DNA from: Benincasa hispida
Lineage: Eukaryota > Streptophyta > Magnoliopsida > Cucurbitales > Cucurbitaceae
NCBI RefSeq assembly: GCF_009727055.1
Contig: NC_052360.1
Span: forward strand, 65,659,954 to 65,723,953
DNA: 64,000 bases
Direction: 5' to 3'
Shown: positions 1 to 10,898 of the stretch, piece by piece
Numbering within the stretch: position 1 is the stretch's first letter
How the letters are laid out: the number at the start of each line of letters is the position of its first letter
Made by a program: the position numbers and the translations under genes
Notes under the pieces: generated by a model
What the model was told of the DNA's origin: nothing
Database searches by the model: none
What the model saw: only the letters and a program-made list of their open reading frames with translations

Positions 1-308
1 CTCTCTTCTCGGGTCTGGTGTCTAATTTCGGGTCTGTGATCAATTTTTCTCCATTTTTGCTGCTGTCTTCTCTTTCGGAATCAAGCAATTACAGCCTAAT
101 TTCAACTCTAATGACTCCAACAAATTTATAGACCCTTTTTCACACATTAATGCTCATAAACATGTGAGAAATTACAAATTTCCACAAGAAATTTAAAGAA
201 AAACAATGCCAAAATCATAATTAATCCACTTTAGTCCACATTTCATTCAACCTTTGAATAGAAAAGAAAAAAACACCCACCAAAAGCAATTGAGCATAAT
301 TAAAGCAT
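1..308 (-). mobile_element. C0 copia leader (5' untranslated internal region), truncated by window edge
   Basis: Read on the minus strand, this non-coding stretch lies just downstream of a primer-binding site at 309-320, so it is the start of the internal region of a copia element that continues left out of the window. It matches 18437-18727, the leader of copia C1, closely by eye. It has no usable ORF. Because it holds leader sequence beyond a primer site, the block at 1-1664 is the 5' end of an element and not simply the 3' LTR of C1. Confidence 0.7.
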
Positions 309-320
309 GCTCTGATACCA
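309..320 (-). other. C0 primer-binding site for initiator tRNA-Met
   Basis: The plus strand reads GCTCTGATACCA, the exact complement of TGGTATCAGAGC, the standard copia minus-strand primer site pairing with the 3' end of initiator tRNA-Met. Two bases (CA) separate it from the end of the LTR at 323. This fixes the element's orientation as minus. Confidence 0.9.
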
Positions 321-322
321 CA

Positions 323-1664
323 TGATGGAATACAAGACATACCCAGCGGAAAAAAGACCTAATTACACTCTAATTGAAGGAAAAAAAACAGTAAATTAAC
401 TTACATTTGAAGCTCCCGAAAACCACTTTTCCTCGCTGAATCTTGACCCGAACTCTTTCAGACCACCACTAGAGTTGACCTAATATCCTCTGGATACAGA
501 ACCGGATTGTGGGACCCGATGGATGAAGAAACCCGAGAGAGAGAAAAGAGATGGAAAATAAGATGGATCTTTGGGTTGGGTTTTGGGTTATGAATTTTCC
601 TCAAAGAAAATAGTTTTTTTTTTCAGCCCAAATTTGAAAAATAATTTTGGCAAAAATGGGCAAGAGTTTTTAATCCAAAATTGAAAGCCCAATTTATAGA
701 AAAAAGCAATGCAACAATTGTATGAATCAAATCCATAATAACCCAACACCTAGAATCCACTAACTAAGTGGGCTTAATGTCTCCACTATAAGTCAACACC
801 TAGCCCGCTATTTTGTTAGTGGAATTGTCCAACAAAAGTTTGGATTTTTCCACTAACTATAATCAAAGGGCAAAATAGTCATTTGGTCAAAGTCAAACTT
901 TGACTAAAAAGTCAACATCTTGACTTTTTATGATTTTTCCCGTGTTGACTAATTTTGACCTCCCGAGCACGAATCAACATTCATTTTCTCGAAATTCAAA
1001 CCACATTTGAATATAAGGTCGGTCAAAGTTTGAATTTTCAAAGTCAAAAGTCAACTCTTTGACTTTTTACATCTTTGACCATTTCCATTATTTATAAGCT
1101 TCCGAATATGAACGTATTCATATTATTGATATTTAAATATTAAAGCTATATCTCTAAACTATAAAACCGACCACTATATCACATATACTTGTCGGTTTCT
1201 CTTTCTTCACCTAATTCGAACAATTCGAATCATTCTATCATACTATTCTAAGTTTATTCCATATGAGTTAGTAGGGAAACCTAATGGAACTATTGATCAT
1301 GGGCTCCAACAATCCGAGATTAGCTGGCTAAACTCTTTAGACGGAGCTAATCAACATTCGTTAACTAATGGGTCATTCCATTATAGTCTCATAGTTGTAC
1401 TCCCCTCACTATAGATATATTTGTGTCCATTTGATATAACCATGATTAGTAAGCTAATCCTTAAAAGGTTGTTCATAATCTCGGTTGGGTCATAAAAACC
1501 ATTTTACCCTCAAGACTACATCTTGTTCCTTAAGTTACACTGATCCTCTAATGAACAATTAGTTTAAGGTCTAACCTATAAACCGAATCCTTCTCGGGCT
1601 AAGGAGAGGGTGGGGCCCCTTGTTCAAGACCTGGATTCAGTACTAAAGGGAACAACCTATCTTT
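323..1664 (-). mobile_element. C0 copia 5' LTR, truncated
   Basis: This is a copia LTR in minus orientation, ending (its 3' end) at TGATGG on the plus strand next to the primer site. It is collinear with the C1 LTR from about 18742 to 20085, including stretches such as GGGCTCCAACAATCCGAGAT and AAGGAGAGGGTGGGGCCCC. It stops at about 1664, where the sequence switches to the interior of a gypsy LTR, so its own first part (about 450-800 bp compared with C1) is missing. There is no coding content. It may be an LTR once shared with C1 in tandem, or an independent copy. Confidence 0.75.
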
Positions 1665-2813
1665 CAACACCTATAAATAGATGAAGTCCCTCCAGAACAT
1701 ATATACATATACATACGCAGAAATTTTGTAGATCCTCACTCTCATACATAGCATAGTCATAGTTTTAGTTCTTTAGAAGCTGTGCTGTGGTGCCAAGACG
1801 ATCAAAAGGGTTGAGAACCACCATCACCGCCGGTCAGGGAGCGAAGGATGTCAAGCTTGAGAAAGACACTTCGCCCAACTTCTATACAAGTGATTGTACA
1901 CAACTAGATTGAGCCAAAGAGATACAAGAGATTGTACTCTATGGCTTGACTCAGTTCCTTTCATCTCATTTATCGCTTTCATTTCATTTGATTAAATATT
2001 TCTTTTGTAAAGACAATCTGCTTCTTTATAAATTCATATATTTGATCCATCATACTTTGCCATTGTTTATTTCTTGTGTATGTTGAATGCATCTATACTT
2101 TATATGCAAAACTTCATTTCGAACGCTTAAGCCATCTTGATCAATTGGTAAAAACATCTTTAACTTAGACTATTCGAGAGAATAACTAAGCCGCATCAAG
2201 TAGAACGCCTAGTACATCTAGAGATAGACTTACTGGTATTTATTGCATTATGTGTTCGACGCATGCATCCTAGAGATAGGTTTTGTATGTTATTCGCATT
2301 GAGAAGTGTTGAATAAGAGTCTAATGCATAAGCAAAGACAGGCAAACCCATCTCATCCACATCACATTCTAGTTCGTGTACATTCATCTTAGATCGACGC
2401 ATACCATTTACATTAAAAATCCATTTTCGCATGATTCATCACTCACCACTCAACTATTTTGTATCTTCTTACACAAGCATAACACCTTAGTGTAAATAAC
2501 ACATTTCTCTCATACATTTAGGAAACCCTTACAATAGCTACAACGCAAGGTCTGCATTAGCTTAACTGAATCCCTGAGTTCGACCCTGGAATTACCAGGA
2601 ACCTAAATTGGATTTATACTTGGGTCTGGTTTAGGAAAACTTGAACGTCAATAATAGGAGTGTCGTGCGTTCTTTTGCACATCTCCAATGCACCAACGTG
2701 TTATAAATACTTAAACGCATCAAAGCATCAATGCACCATTCACACAGAGAACTTATTTTTCCAATTTATTTTATACAATACACTTCCAGCTCGAATAACG
2801 ATAGCAACAAATA
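1665..2813 (+). mobile_element. A1 5' LTR, lacking about the first 410 bp
   Basis: This stretch aligns by eye almost base for base with 12764-13898, the 3' LTR. The missing part corresponds to 12358-12767, the U3 region upstream of the TATA box. The end at 2813 is set by comparison with the A2 LTR (ends ACGAACA at 52269), and the primer site begins seven bases later. The short ORFs at 2196 and 2660 have no support as genes. Confidence 0.85.
1672..1679 (+). promoter_or_regulatory. TATA box of A1 5' LTR
   Basis: TATAAATA lies at the very edge of the surviving LTR. The same box is found at 12768-12775 in the 3' LTR and 51146-51153 in A2, each about 410-420 bp inside the LTR, followed by a conserved segment leading into R. 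In this copy everything upstream has been replaced by copia sequence, so promoter strength is doubtful. Confidence 0.6.
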
Positions 2814-2819
2814 AGTTTT

Positions 2820-2836
2820 TGGCGTCGTTGCCGAGA
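2820..2836 (+). other. A1 primer-binding site, tRNA-Asp type
   Basis: TGGCGTCGTTGCCGAGA matches TGGCGCCGTTGCCGGGG, the complement of the plant tRNA-Asp(GUC) 3' end used by Athila-like elements, with two transitions (C to T, G to A). Equivalent sites occur in A2 (52276) and B (57510). Confidence 0.85.
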
Positions 2837-2934
2837 TTCAGAAACAAGACTAACCAGAAATTTCATTTATATCTTTTGTAGGAACACTTCAGTCAAGGGA
2901 GTATTACAAGTTAAGCCTAAGCTTGTGAACGTTT

Positions 2935-4164
2935 ATGAGCAGGGAGAGCACTGTTGAACTCATATACGACCCCGAGATTGAAAGGACCTTCCGACGTAGA
3001 AACCGATCTAATCGTCATTGAAGGTTGAGGCTGTAATGCTTCAAATGCTCCAGACTGCTGGACAATTTGGGGGTGGTCGTGGTGAAGATCCTCACGCCCA
3101 CATGAAGCATTTCGTAGAAACGTGTAATTCATTTGTGATTCCTGGAATCACCCTAGAGGCGATCAGATTGTCTTTATTCCCTTATTCTTTGCGTGATGAC
3201 GCAAAACAATGGGTAAGCTCACTAGAGCCTGGTGAAATCACCACTTGGGAGAAGTTGGTGGAGAAATTTATACAAAAATACTTCCCACCTACCACCAACG
3301 CGAGGAGGCGTCGAGAGATTATGAACTTTGAACAAGAAGAAGGTGAGACCTTAAGCGCTGCATGGGAGTGTTTTAAGGGATTGGTAAAAAATTGCCTAAA
3401 TCATGGACTCCCACTAACTATCTAGATGGAGACTTTTTATGGTGGATTAAATAGAGCATCGTAAATGGTAGCCGACGCAACGGTAGCTGGAGGATTTATG
3501 GATAAATCTTACACTGAGGCTAAAGAGATATTAGACCGCATTGCTAAGTATAACATGGAATGGGTGGATGATACGTATGAGAGAAGAGCTGATAGGAAGA
3601 AGAGATCTCAGAATGTTAATTCTATCGATTCCAACGCAATAGCCACACTTTCTGCACAAGTGGTTACGATGATCAGCCTTTTGCAGAACATATCGCTAGG
3701 AAACGCATCAAATCAGCAGAAGGTGAATCAGGTAGAAGCGTTCGGGTAGCCCATGGTTAGCTGTGTGGGCTGTGGAGATCCTCACTTCTATGCTGATTGC
3801 CCATACAATCCTCAGTCAGTATGCTTCATTAAAAGCAACCCATTTTCCAATACTATAATCCTGGATGGAAAAACCATCTACTTGGACAAGAGGAAATCAT
3901 CAGGAGCACCACCTAGGGGCGAACCAACAGCAAAGGCAAGGACCGCCACCTACATTTCAACCAACGCATCAGCAACATCAACAGTCCTTTAATAGAGGAG
4001 GATAGGCATCGAACTCAGGATCTCCACTTGAGAACCTATTAAAGGAGTAAATAGCCCAAAATGACGCGTTGCTGAAAAGTCAGGCGTCGTCTATCAGAAA
4101 CCTGGAAATATAGGTAGGGTAGATAGCGAGCGAGTTGAAAAATAGGCAACCTGGAGTTCTACCT
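2935..4164 (+). pseudogene. gag: A1 gag (nucleocapsid/capsid polyprotein), broken
   Basis: Gag forms the particle and binds element RNA. The start at 2935 opens MSREST, as in A2 (52392), and runs 28 codons to a stop at 3019. About 150-230 bp present in A2 (roughly 52467-52698) is missing after that point. The capsid-like segment resumes at 3018-3425 (GQFGGG, then FPYSLRDDAKQW, a motif typical of plant gypsy Gag), continues at 3465-3749, and ends with a zinc knuckle at 3753-3800 of spacing C-x2-C-x3-H-x4-C (CVGCGDPHFYADC). Stops interrupt it at 3423, near 3462, 3747 and 3990. The end is masked by an adapter artefact at 4165. Confidence 0.85.
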
Positions 4165-4202
4165 CTGTCTCTTATACACATCTAGATGTGTATAAGAGAC
4201 AG
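4165..4202. other. Nextera mate-pair junction adapter (artefact)
   Basis: This is an exact 38-bp palindromic adapter: CTGTCTCTTATACACATCT followed by its reverse complement, i.e. two Tn5 mosaic ends joined head to head. GTTCTACCT occurs just before it and again just after it (about 4209), showing a poorly closed join. It is not part of the element. The open reading frame starting MCIRDR that crosses it is an artefact. Confidence 0.97.
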
Positions 4203-5110
4203 GCATAGGGTTCTACCTAGCAACACTACAACACCTGGGAACAACAATGGAAAGAAGCAATGTCACGCAGTGACGTTGCGAAGTGGAAAAGCTCGTGAAG
4301 AAAGAAGAATGAATCCAAGAAACAACAGTCCTTCAAAAGAACGCAACACACGTTCAGTGGCAGTAGAAGATCAAGAAGAAAGAACGCCTGAGACCACAAG
4401 CCATTCAAAACCAAGTACGTCTAACACGGGAAAATCTGTGGTGCCACTGAACGCACCATTCCCTAGATGGTTGATGAAGAAAAATGATGAACAAGCACTT
4501 TCTTGAGCTCCTGAAACAATTGCATATCAACATTCCACTTATAGAGGCCTTGGAGCAAATGCCAACATATGTCAAATTTTTTAAGGACATTTTGACAAAG
4601 AAAAGAAGAGTTAGCAAGACGGAAGTAATCGTTCTAACGCTAGAGTGCAATACGTTAGTAAGCAACAATCTACCCAAGAAATAGAAGGACCCTGGGAGCT
4701 TCACAGTTCCTTGCTCGATAGAAGGATTGGATGTGGGACATGCATTGTGTAATTTGGGAGCCAGCATTAATCTCATGCCACTCTCAATCTTTAAGAAACT
4801 GGGAATTGGTGAAGTACAACCCACTTCTGTTACTCTTCAACTCGCTGACAGAATGATTAAGTACCCTAAAGGAAAGATTGAAGACGTTTTGGTAAAGGTT
4901 GATAACTTTATATTCTCAGTAGACTTTATTATTTTGGACTATGAAGCGGACAGGGATGTACCAATTATCCTTGGACGCCCCTTCTTAGCTATTGGGAAAG
5001 TTTTAATCGACGTGCATAAAGAAGAATTAACTATGCACGTAGACAATCAAGAGGTGAAGTTTAATGTGTTAAACGCATTAAAGTTCCTGAATGGTGAAGA
5101 TTGTCAACTG
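4203..5110 (+). pseudogene. A1 gag-pol linker and aspartic protease
   Basis: The segment begins with the gag-pol linker (HAVTLRSGK, a motif common before the protease in Athila/Tat Pol) at about 4260-4310. It continues through a hydrophilic, Ser/Thr/Lys-rich stretch to NAPFPRW, and reaches the retropepsin domain at about 4727-5050 (NLGASINLMPLSIFKKLG and later IILGRPFL). The catalytic triad should read D-L-G-A-S, but the codon at 4751-4753 is AAT, giving Asn. The protease is therefore expected to be inactive. Stops at 4504 and 4682 split it. Confidence 0.85.
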
Positions 5111-6785
5111 AGCAGTATAGAGTTGCCTGAAGAAGAGACCCATGTATGCGAGGTCCTCGCGTTGGAGGAGAACATGAAAGAAGCTGAGCCACCAAGTCTG
5201 AGTGAGCGGCGAACGAAACCAATGCGTCCATCACTAGAGGAACCACCAGAACTTGAGTTGAAACCGTTACCTAGTCATCTGAAATATACCTTCCTTGGAA
5301 CAAACAAAACTTTACTTGTGATCATTTCCGCGAATCTTACTGAGCCTAACGAGCACTCTCTCTTACAGATGCTGAAAAAGCACATGCGTGCAATAGGTTG
5401 GACGCTAGCGGATATCCGTAGCATCAGCCCATCTTATTGCATGCATATGATCAGGCTAGAAGAAGGGAAGTCGGGATCAATTGAGCCTCAAAGAAGGTTG
5501 AACCCCATATTGAAAGAAGTGGTCAAGAAAAAAAATCCAAAAATGGTTGGACGCGGGAGTGATTTATCCTATATCCGATAATAGCTGGGTAAGCCCAGTC
5601 CAATGCGTTCCCAAGAAAGGGGGAACAACTATGATAGTCAATCGTAATAATGAGCTCATACCTTCGAGGACTGTCGCAGGCTGGCACATCTGTATGGACT
5701 ATAGGAAGCTCAACGTGACAACTAAGAAAGACCACTTCCCCCTTCCTTTCATTGACCAAATGCTTGACAGACTTGCTGGCAAAGAATTTTATTGCTTTCT
5801 TGATGGATACTCTGGTTATAACCAGATTTTGATTGACCCAGTAGATCAGGAGAAGACAATATTTACTTGTCCCTTTGGAACATTTATGTTCAGACGCATG
5901 CCCTTTGGGCTGTGTAATGCACCTGGAACATTCTAAAGGTGTATGATGACTATTTTCTCTGACTTCTTGGAGAAGACCGTTGAAGTCTTCATGGACGATT
6001 TCTCAGTATTTGAAGACTCATTCCAATCATGCTTAGATAATTTGGAGGCCGTCCTCGCTCGATGCGAGGAAACAAACCTTGTGCTAAATTGGGAAAAATA
6101 TCACTTCATGGTGACTGAAGGAATTGTCTTAGGCCACAAAGTATCTAAAGCTGGGTTGGAAGTAGATGAAGCCAAGATAGATGTCATAGCTAAACTTCCA
6201 CCACCATCAAATGTTAAAGCTCTACGAAGTTTTCTAGGGCATGTTGGCTTCTATCGAAGGCTCATTAGAGGATTTTCTCAAATTGCGTGACCTCTGAGCG
6301 CATTACTAGAGGCGAATCGACCCTACGATTTCAATGAAGACTACTCTAACGCGTTTGAAACATTGAAATATGCGTTAACTATAGCCCCGGTACTAATAGC
6401 ACCGGATTGGACACAACGTTTTATTCTCATGTGCGACGCGAGTGATGTTGCAGTAGGAACAATGTTGGGGCAGAAGAAAGGAAATTTGATACATCCCATC
6501 TCTTACTCGTCCAAGACACTAAATGAGTCTCAGGAACACTACACAACCACTTAAAAAGAAATGTTGGCTGTAGTGTTTGGCGTCGAGAAGTTCAGATCTT
6601 ATCTAGTTGGTGCGTCAGCCACCATCTACATAGATCACTCAGCCATAAAGTTCCTGATGAGTAAAAAGGATGCGAAGCCAAGATTAATAAGATGAGTGCT
6701 GCTGTTACAGGAATTTGACATTGATATTCAGGACAGAAAGGGAACTGAGAATCAGGTGGCTGACCACCTGTCCAGGTTAGAAAAT
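5111..6785 (+). pseudogene. pol: A1 reverse transcriptase and RNase H
   Basis: RT copies the element RNA into DNA; RNase H removes the RNA strand. The RT core spans about 5640-6290: CMDYRKLN, KDHFPLPFIDQMLDRLAG, CFLDGYSGYNQI, RRMPFGLCNAPGTF, then the catalytic box FMDD at 5988-5999, intact. The connection and RNase H follow (FLGHVGFYRR, CDASDVAVG at about 6430, IDHSAIKFL and the DHLSRLE end at about 6770). Stops at 5579, 5934, 6288, 6552 and 6693 and a frame change near 5540 disable it. The wording of the motifs fits Athila/Tat Pol. Confidence 0.9.
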
Positions 6786-8145
6786 CAAGAAATACAAGAT
6801 CAAGAAAGTGAAATCAAGGACACATTTCCTGATGAAAGCTTGTTCAGAGTTGAAGGCAGGGAACCTTGGTACATGGACATAGTTAATTATTTAACTACCA
6901 AGCAATTCCCTGGGAACTTCAACTCTCAGCAAAAGAAACGGTTAGTACATGAAAGAAAAATTTATTTTTGGGATGAACCGTTTCTCTATAAACAAGGCCC
7001 TGACTGCATAATGCGTCGATGCATTTCAGAGAAGGAGACACAACGCATCTTGGCTGTGTGTCATGACTCTCCTTACAGAGGGAATTTCAGTGGGCAAAGA
7101 ACCGCTGCGAAGACCCTTCAAAGCGGATACTTCTGGCTCAATCTCTTCAAAGATGCGAGGGAGTTTGTTCGTAAATGTGACCCCTACCAACGCACCGGGA
7201 ATATCTCATCAAGGGACGTAATGCGCTTGAACAATATTCTCGAAGTTGAGCTGTTTGATGTTTGGGTCATTGATTTTATGGGACCTTTTCCCCTGTCCTG
7301 CGGCCAACAATATATCCTGCTTGCAGTAGACTATGTATCAAAGTGGGTAGAAGCAGTAGCTTGTGCCATAAATGTTGCGTCCATTGTTTCTAAGTTTCTT
7401 ACCAGGAACATCTTCACACGCTTTGGAACACCAAGAACCCTGATAAGTGACGAAGGTACGCATTTCATTAATCGCATCATTTCTAAATTACTTGCCAAAT
7501 ATAATGTTAGGCATAAGATATCTACTGCCTACCACCCACAAACATATGGTCAAGCTGAAGAATCCAATCGAGAAATCAAATCTATCCTGGAGAAAGTTGT
7601 CAACGCATCGTGGAAGGATTGGGTACAGAGGCTAGATGAAGCACTTTGAGCCTACAGGACTGCCTACAAGACCGCTATAGGTATGTCTCCATACTCTCTA
7701 GTATTTGGAAAAGCTTGTCATTTACCCCTAAAGTTGAAGCACAAGGCTTTTTGGGCAGTTAAGAAGCTAAATTTGAACTTGGACGCCACGGGTGCTCAAT
7801 GCAAACTTCAGCTCAATGAGCTTGAGGAGTGGCGATTGAATGCATATGAGAACAACAAGCTCTACAAAGAGAAGACAAAATGTTGGCACGACCAACGCAT
7901 TAGTAAGAAAGAGCTTGTTGTTGGCCAAAAAGTTCTATTGTTCAATTCACGTTTGCGTTTGTTCTCAGGGAAGTTAAAGTCCAGGTAGTCAGGACCATTC
8001 ATCATTAAGACAGTCTTTCCATATGGAGCAGTGGAATTAACACGGGAGGATGGCGCCAACGCGTTCAAAGTAAATGGCTAAAGAGTGAAGCCATACTTCG
8101 AAGATGGCATGGAACGTCAAAAGTCATCTCTTGCACTACGCGAAG
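6786..8145 (+). pseudogene. pol: A1 integrase with C-terminal tail
   Basis: Integrase inserts the cDNA. The zinc-binding HHCC segment lies at about 7060-7190, but the second His is replaced (YRGNF instead of a GGHF-type motif) and the last Cys is Tyr (CDPYQRTG). The catalytic core shows the D of IDFMGPF (7270), the D of ISDEGTHF (7447) and the E of EESNREIK (7557), so the D, D, E residues remain. [16 protein letters not shown] and the tail (GPFIIKTVFPYGAVELT, VKPYFEDG) finish at about 8130. Stops at 7647 and 7986 break it. No chromodomain is visible. Confidence 0.88.
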
Positions 8146-8501
8146 CCAGCTGAGGCCCACGTCGAAGCATCCCTGCGTTCGCATCGATATATATTCCAGG
8201 GACGCTTCCTCTTTCCTTGTTCTTTTTGCATTATGTATTTTACCAATGCGTTTGAGTTTGTTGGTTTGTTTGTTTGTTTGTGTTTTAAGTTTGATTGTTC
8301 TTTGTTATTGCCTTCATAAGTTAGAAATTTTACTCTTTTTTTTTTAAAAAAAAGTTGTGTATAATCGGGATGGGAATAACGGACGCGTCAGACTTAAGTC
8401 TAACACATGGCCCTAGTTGAAGGGATACGTCCTAAAAATACAAAGCACTTGAGTGCTTAGAAACCTAAGAACGTCTCTTTAACTTCGCATTTATTACAGA
8501 A
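8146..8501 (+). other. A1 spacer between integrase and ORF3
   Basis: Non-coding. Contains T-rich tracts and an A/T run at 8336-8353. The corresponding A2 stretch is 53970-54367, and several blocks are conserved between them (for example GGATGGGAATAA and CGCATGGCCC). I see nothing else to assign. Confidence 0.5.
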
Positions 8502-8551
8502 GTCAGGCGCCGCCTGATGTCACCTCACCCTCTCTCCCCTGCCTATAAAAA
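8502..8551 (+). promoter_or_regulatory. Putative internal promoter upstream of A1 ORF3
   Basis: A near-palindrome (TCAGGCG-C-CGCCTGA, 8503-8517) runs into TGATGTCA (8515-8522). Then 21 bp downstream comes TATAAAAA (8544-8551), followed by a CT-rich tract and an A-rich leader to an ATG at 8712. A2 shows the same layout at 54368-54416, where the second half is a perfect TGACGTCA and the TATA box follows 20 bp later. TGACGTCA is a known bZIP-type binding core. The function is inferred from conservation in two diverged copies. Confidence 0.5.
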
Positions 8552-9410
8552 GACCAAAACGCTTTGTTTTCTTCTTCTTCCCCACTACCTTCGAGCCCTG
8601 TGTGAAAGCAAAAGAAAAAAGCCCTAGCCCTCTCATTTTCCCTCACCACCGATCTGTTCAAGCACCTCTCCGACCACATTGTCGTCTGCATCTGATAGTC
8701 AGAACCAAACGATGAGCTTCATAAACGACTCATAGGTAAGTTCCTACTCCTTCTTGTCTGTTTCGACTTCACCTCCCCCAAGTCTTTGAAAAAACTCCAA
8801 ACCCTCTGTCCAAATTAAACCTATGCACGGCGGAGCAACCTCCACCTCTCAACTACCATCTTGGTCGAAGCCTACCACAACACCCACAAAACCTCCTTCT
8901 AAAACCACCAAAGCCATTACAACCCTTCCTGCTAAGACTACTCAACCAAAAACCAAAGCTACCCAAGCCCAAAACTCCTTCGAAACCGAGGCAGCGTCCG
9001 TCATCTACGGCTGTTAATAAGCCATACATCAAGCCTGCCCCACCACCATTCATTCCTAACAGAATTCCAGTGTGTGCAACGCATAACCCCATTCCAGCCT
9101 ACCTTCACAACGCCCTATCACCAGCCGTGCGTCCACCGCCCCCACTTTCAATCCAACCTTTAGCCAACATCTACCCAGTCGAATTAGACACGTCAAGCCA
9201 ACCGCCACATTCAACTATCGTCATCTCATCCCCTGGGTCCCCTCATACCCCATCAGGCACCCCACCATTTACTCCACCTAGACCCCCCTCTGACAGTCAT
9301 GCGTCAGAGCGTAACCTTGAAGAGTTGGCGGAATTGGATCGACTGGACGAAGAGGAAGTGTTTGGTGCTATTTTGGCAAGCCTCAATCAAGGCCAAGAGG
9401 AAGAGCAAGT

Positions 9411-9652
9411 GATGCATTCCGACCCACCTAACGCATCACTTGAATTGGATGAAGCGGAACGGTACGCTATGATGCTCGAAGCAGAATTAGAAGAAGAAGA
9501 TGGAGAAGAAGAAGAAGGAAGAATTGGCCCAGATGCATTCCGACCCACCTAACGCATCACTTGAATTGGATGAAGCGGAACGGTACGCTATGATGCTCGA
9601 AGTAGAATTAGAAGAAGAAGATGGAGAAGAAGAAGAAAGGAGATTTGGCCTT
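9411..9652 (+). repeat. 121-bp tandem duplication inside A1 ORF3
   Basis: GATGCATTCCGACCCACC starts at 9411 and again at 9532, and the two 121-bp units are nearly identical. A2 has a single unit here (55270-55390). As 121 is not a multiple of three, the duplication shifts the frame and is one of the lesions that kill this ORF. Confidence 0.9.
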
Positions 9653-10879
9653 GACGCATCTTAAACACGCCAAACCGATGCGAATGAAGGGCCCTCAAGA
9701 GAAAAGAGAGTGACAAGAAAGAGAAATTAATCTTGGAGGAGGAAGAAGAGCAATCAGCATCCGGTCCTGAGAATGCAACGCGTGGGAGTTGCTCAAGGCA
9801 CAACGCGTTAGAAAAGGACTTGGAAGACTATCAGCCCGCAAAGAAGAGGCGAAGAAGACAACTCTCCAAAGGGAATTGGAGAACGAATTGAGATAGCTAA
9901 CACGTTGCTCAAGGCACAACGCGTTAGAAAAGGACAAGGAACATGCGGCGGGCAAACGTAAGGTAACCGATGCGTTACCTAAGAAGACCTCGAGAAGAAA
10001 GCGCTAATTCAGTGATATACTTGTAGAGAAAGGCTTCTTTCCTGAGTGCCACCCACTGCCAGTATACATAAGAAACCATAAATGCAATGAGTTGGGGTCA
10101 GTTCTGCGTTGGGCACACAAGAATTTGGCCCAACCTCGTTCGCAGGTTCTACAGTAGTGAGTTTGACATGGAGAAGAATACAACCTTTGTTGATGGGGTA
10201 TTAGTGCGCTTCTCAGCCAACAAGATCAATGAAGTGTTCAACATCGATAGTAATCCGAACGTGGAAGGCAACCGCATCCTGGAGTAACCAACGCCGAGCC
10301 AACTTGAGGATGTATTAAGAGTGGTAGCCAAGCCTGGAAGCAAGTGGCAAACATCTAGAAATGGAGCAAAGATGCTAGCCTCCAGGAGCTTAAACCCAGA
10401 CATGAATCTATGGTATTATCTGATCAGGAGGAGCATCATGCCTTCAACGCATGATGAAACATTGTTGAAGGAACATGTCTTGGCTACCTATTGTATCATG
10501 CAGTGCATCTCTTTAGATGTAGGAAGAATAATAAGGGATCAGATCAAGGCCAACAAAACCAAACCAAGAGGACAACTGTATTTTCCATGGCTGATCTGTG
10601 CATTGTGTGAATGCGGGGGCATCCCTCTAGGGGATGATCATGAAGAGATCGACGGTCTAATGGATATCAAGTTCTTTAGGCGTTTACTTCACAGTTTGCC
10701 GCATCAGCCTGCTTTACCTCCCAAAGAAATGGTAACCAAACCTCGATCATCTAAACACGCCCCCAAAAGAAGATGCGTCCAGATACTTGAACAAACCGAT
10801 GAAGCTTCAGAGCATGAAGATTACGAAGCAGAGCTTGAACTTACGGATGAAGAAGCGCGGCCAACCCTAAACCTTACTC

Positions 10880-10898
10880 CTGTCTCTTATACACATCT
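10880..10898. other. Half of a Nextera junction adapter (artefact)
   Basis: CTGTCTCTTATACACATCT, one Tn5 mosaic end, sits exactly where the homologous A2 sequence has about 160 additional bases (about 62253-62410). The protein end VSYTHLG is a translation of this adapter. Sequence has been lost here in assembly, so ORF3 of A1 may be less damaged than it looks. Confidence 0.95.

Noticed and set aside
9588..9955. Minus-strand Leu/Ser-rich ORFs (9588, 9695) and 55142 as membrane proteins
   Set aside because: They are antisense to Glu/Lys-rich ORF3 repeats; complementing GAA/AAG codons automatically gives Ser/Leu/Phe-rich text.
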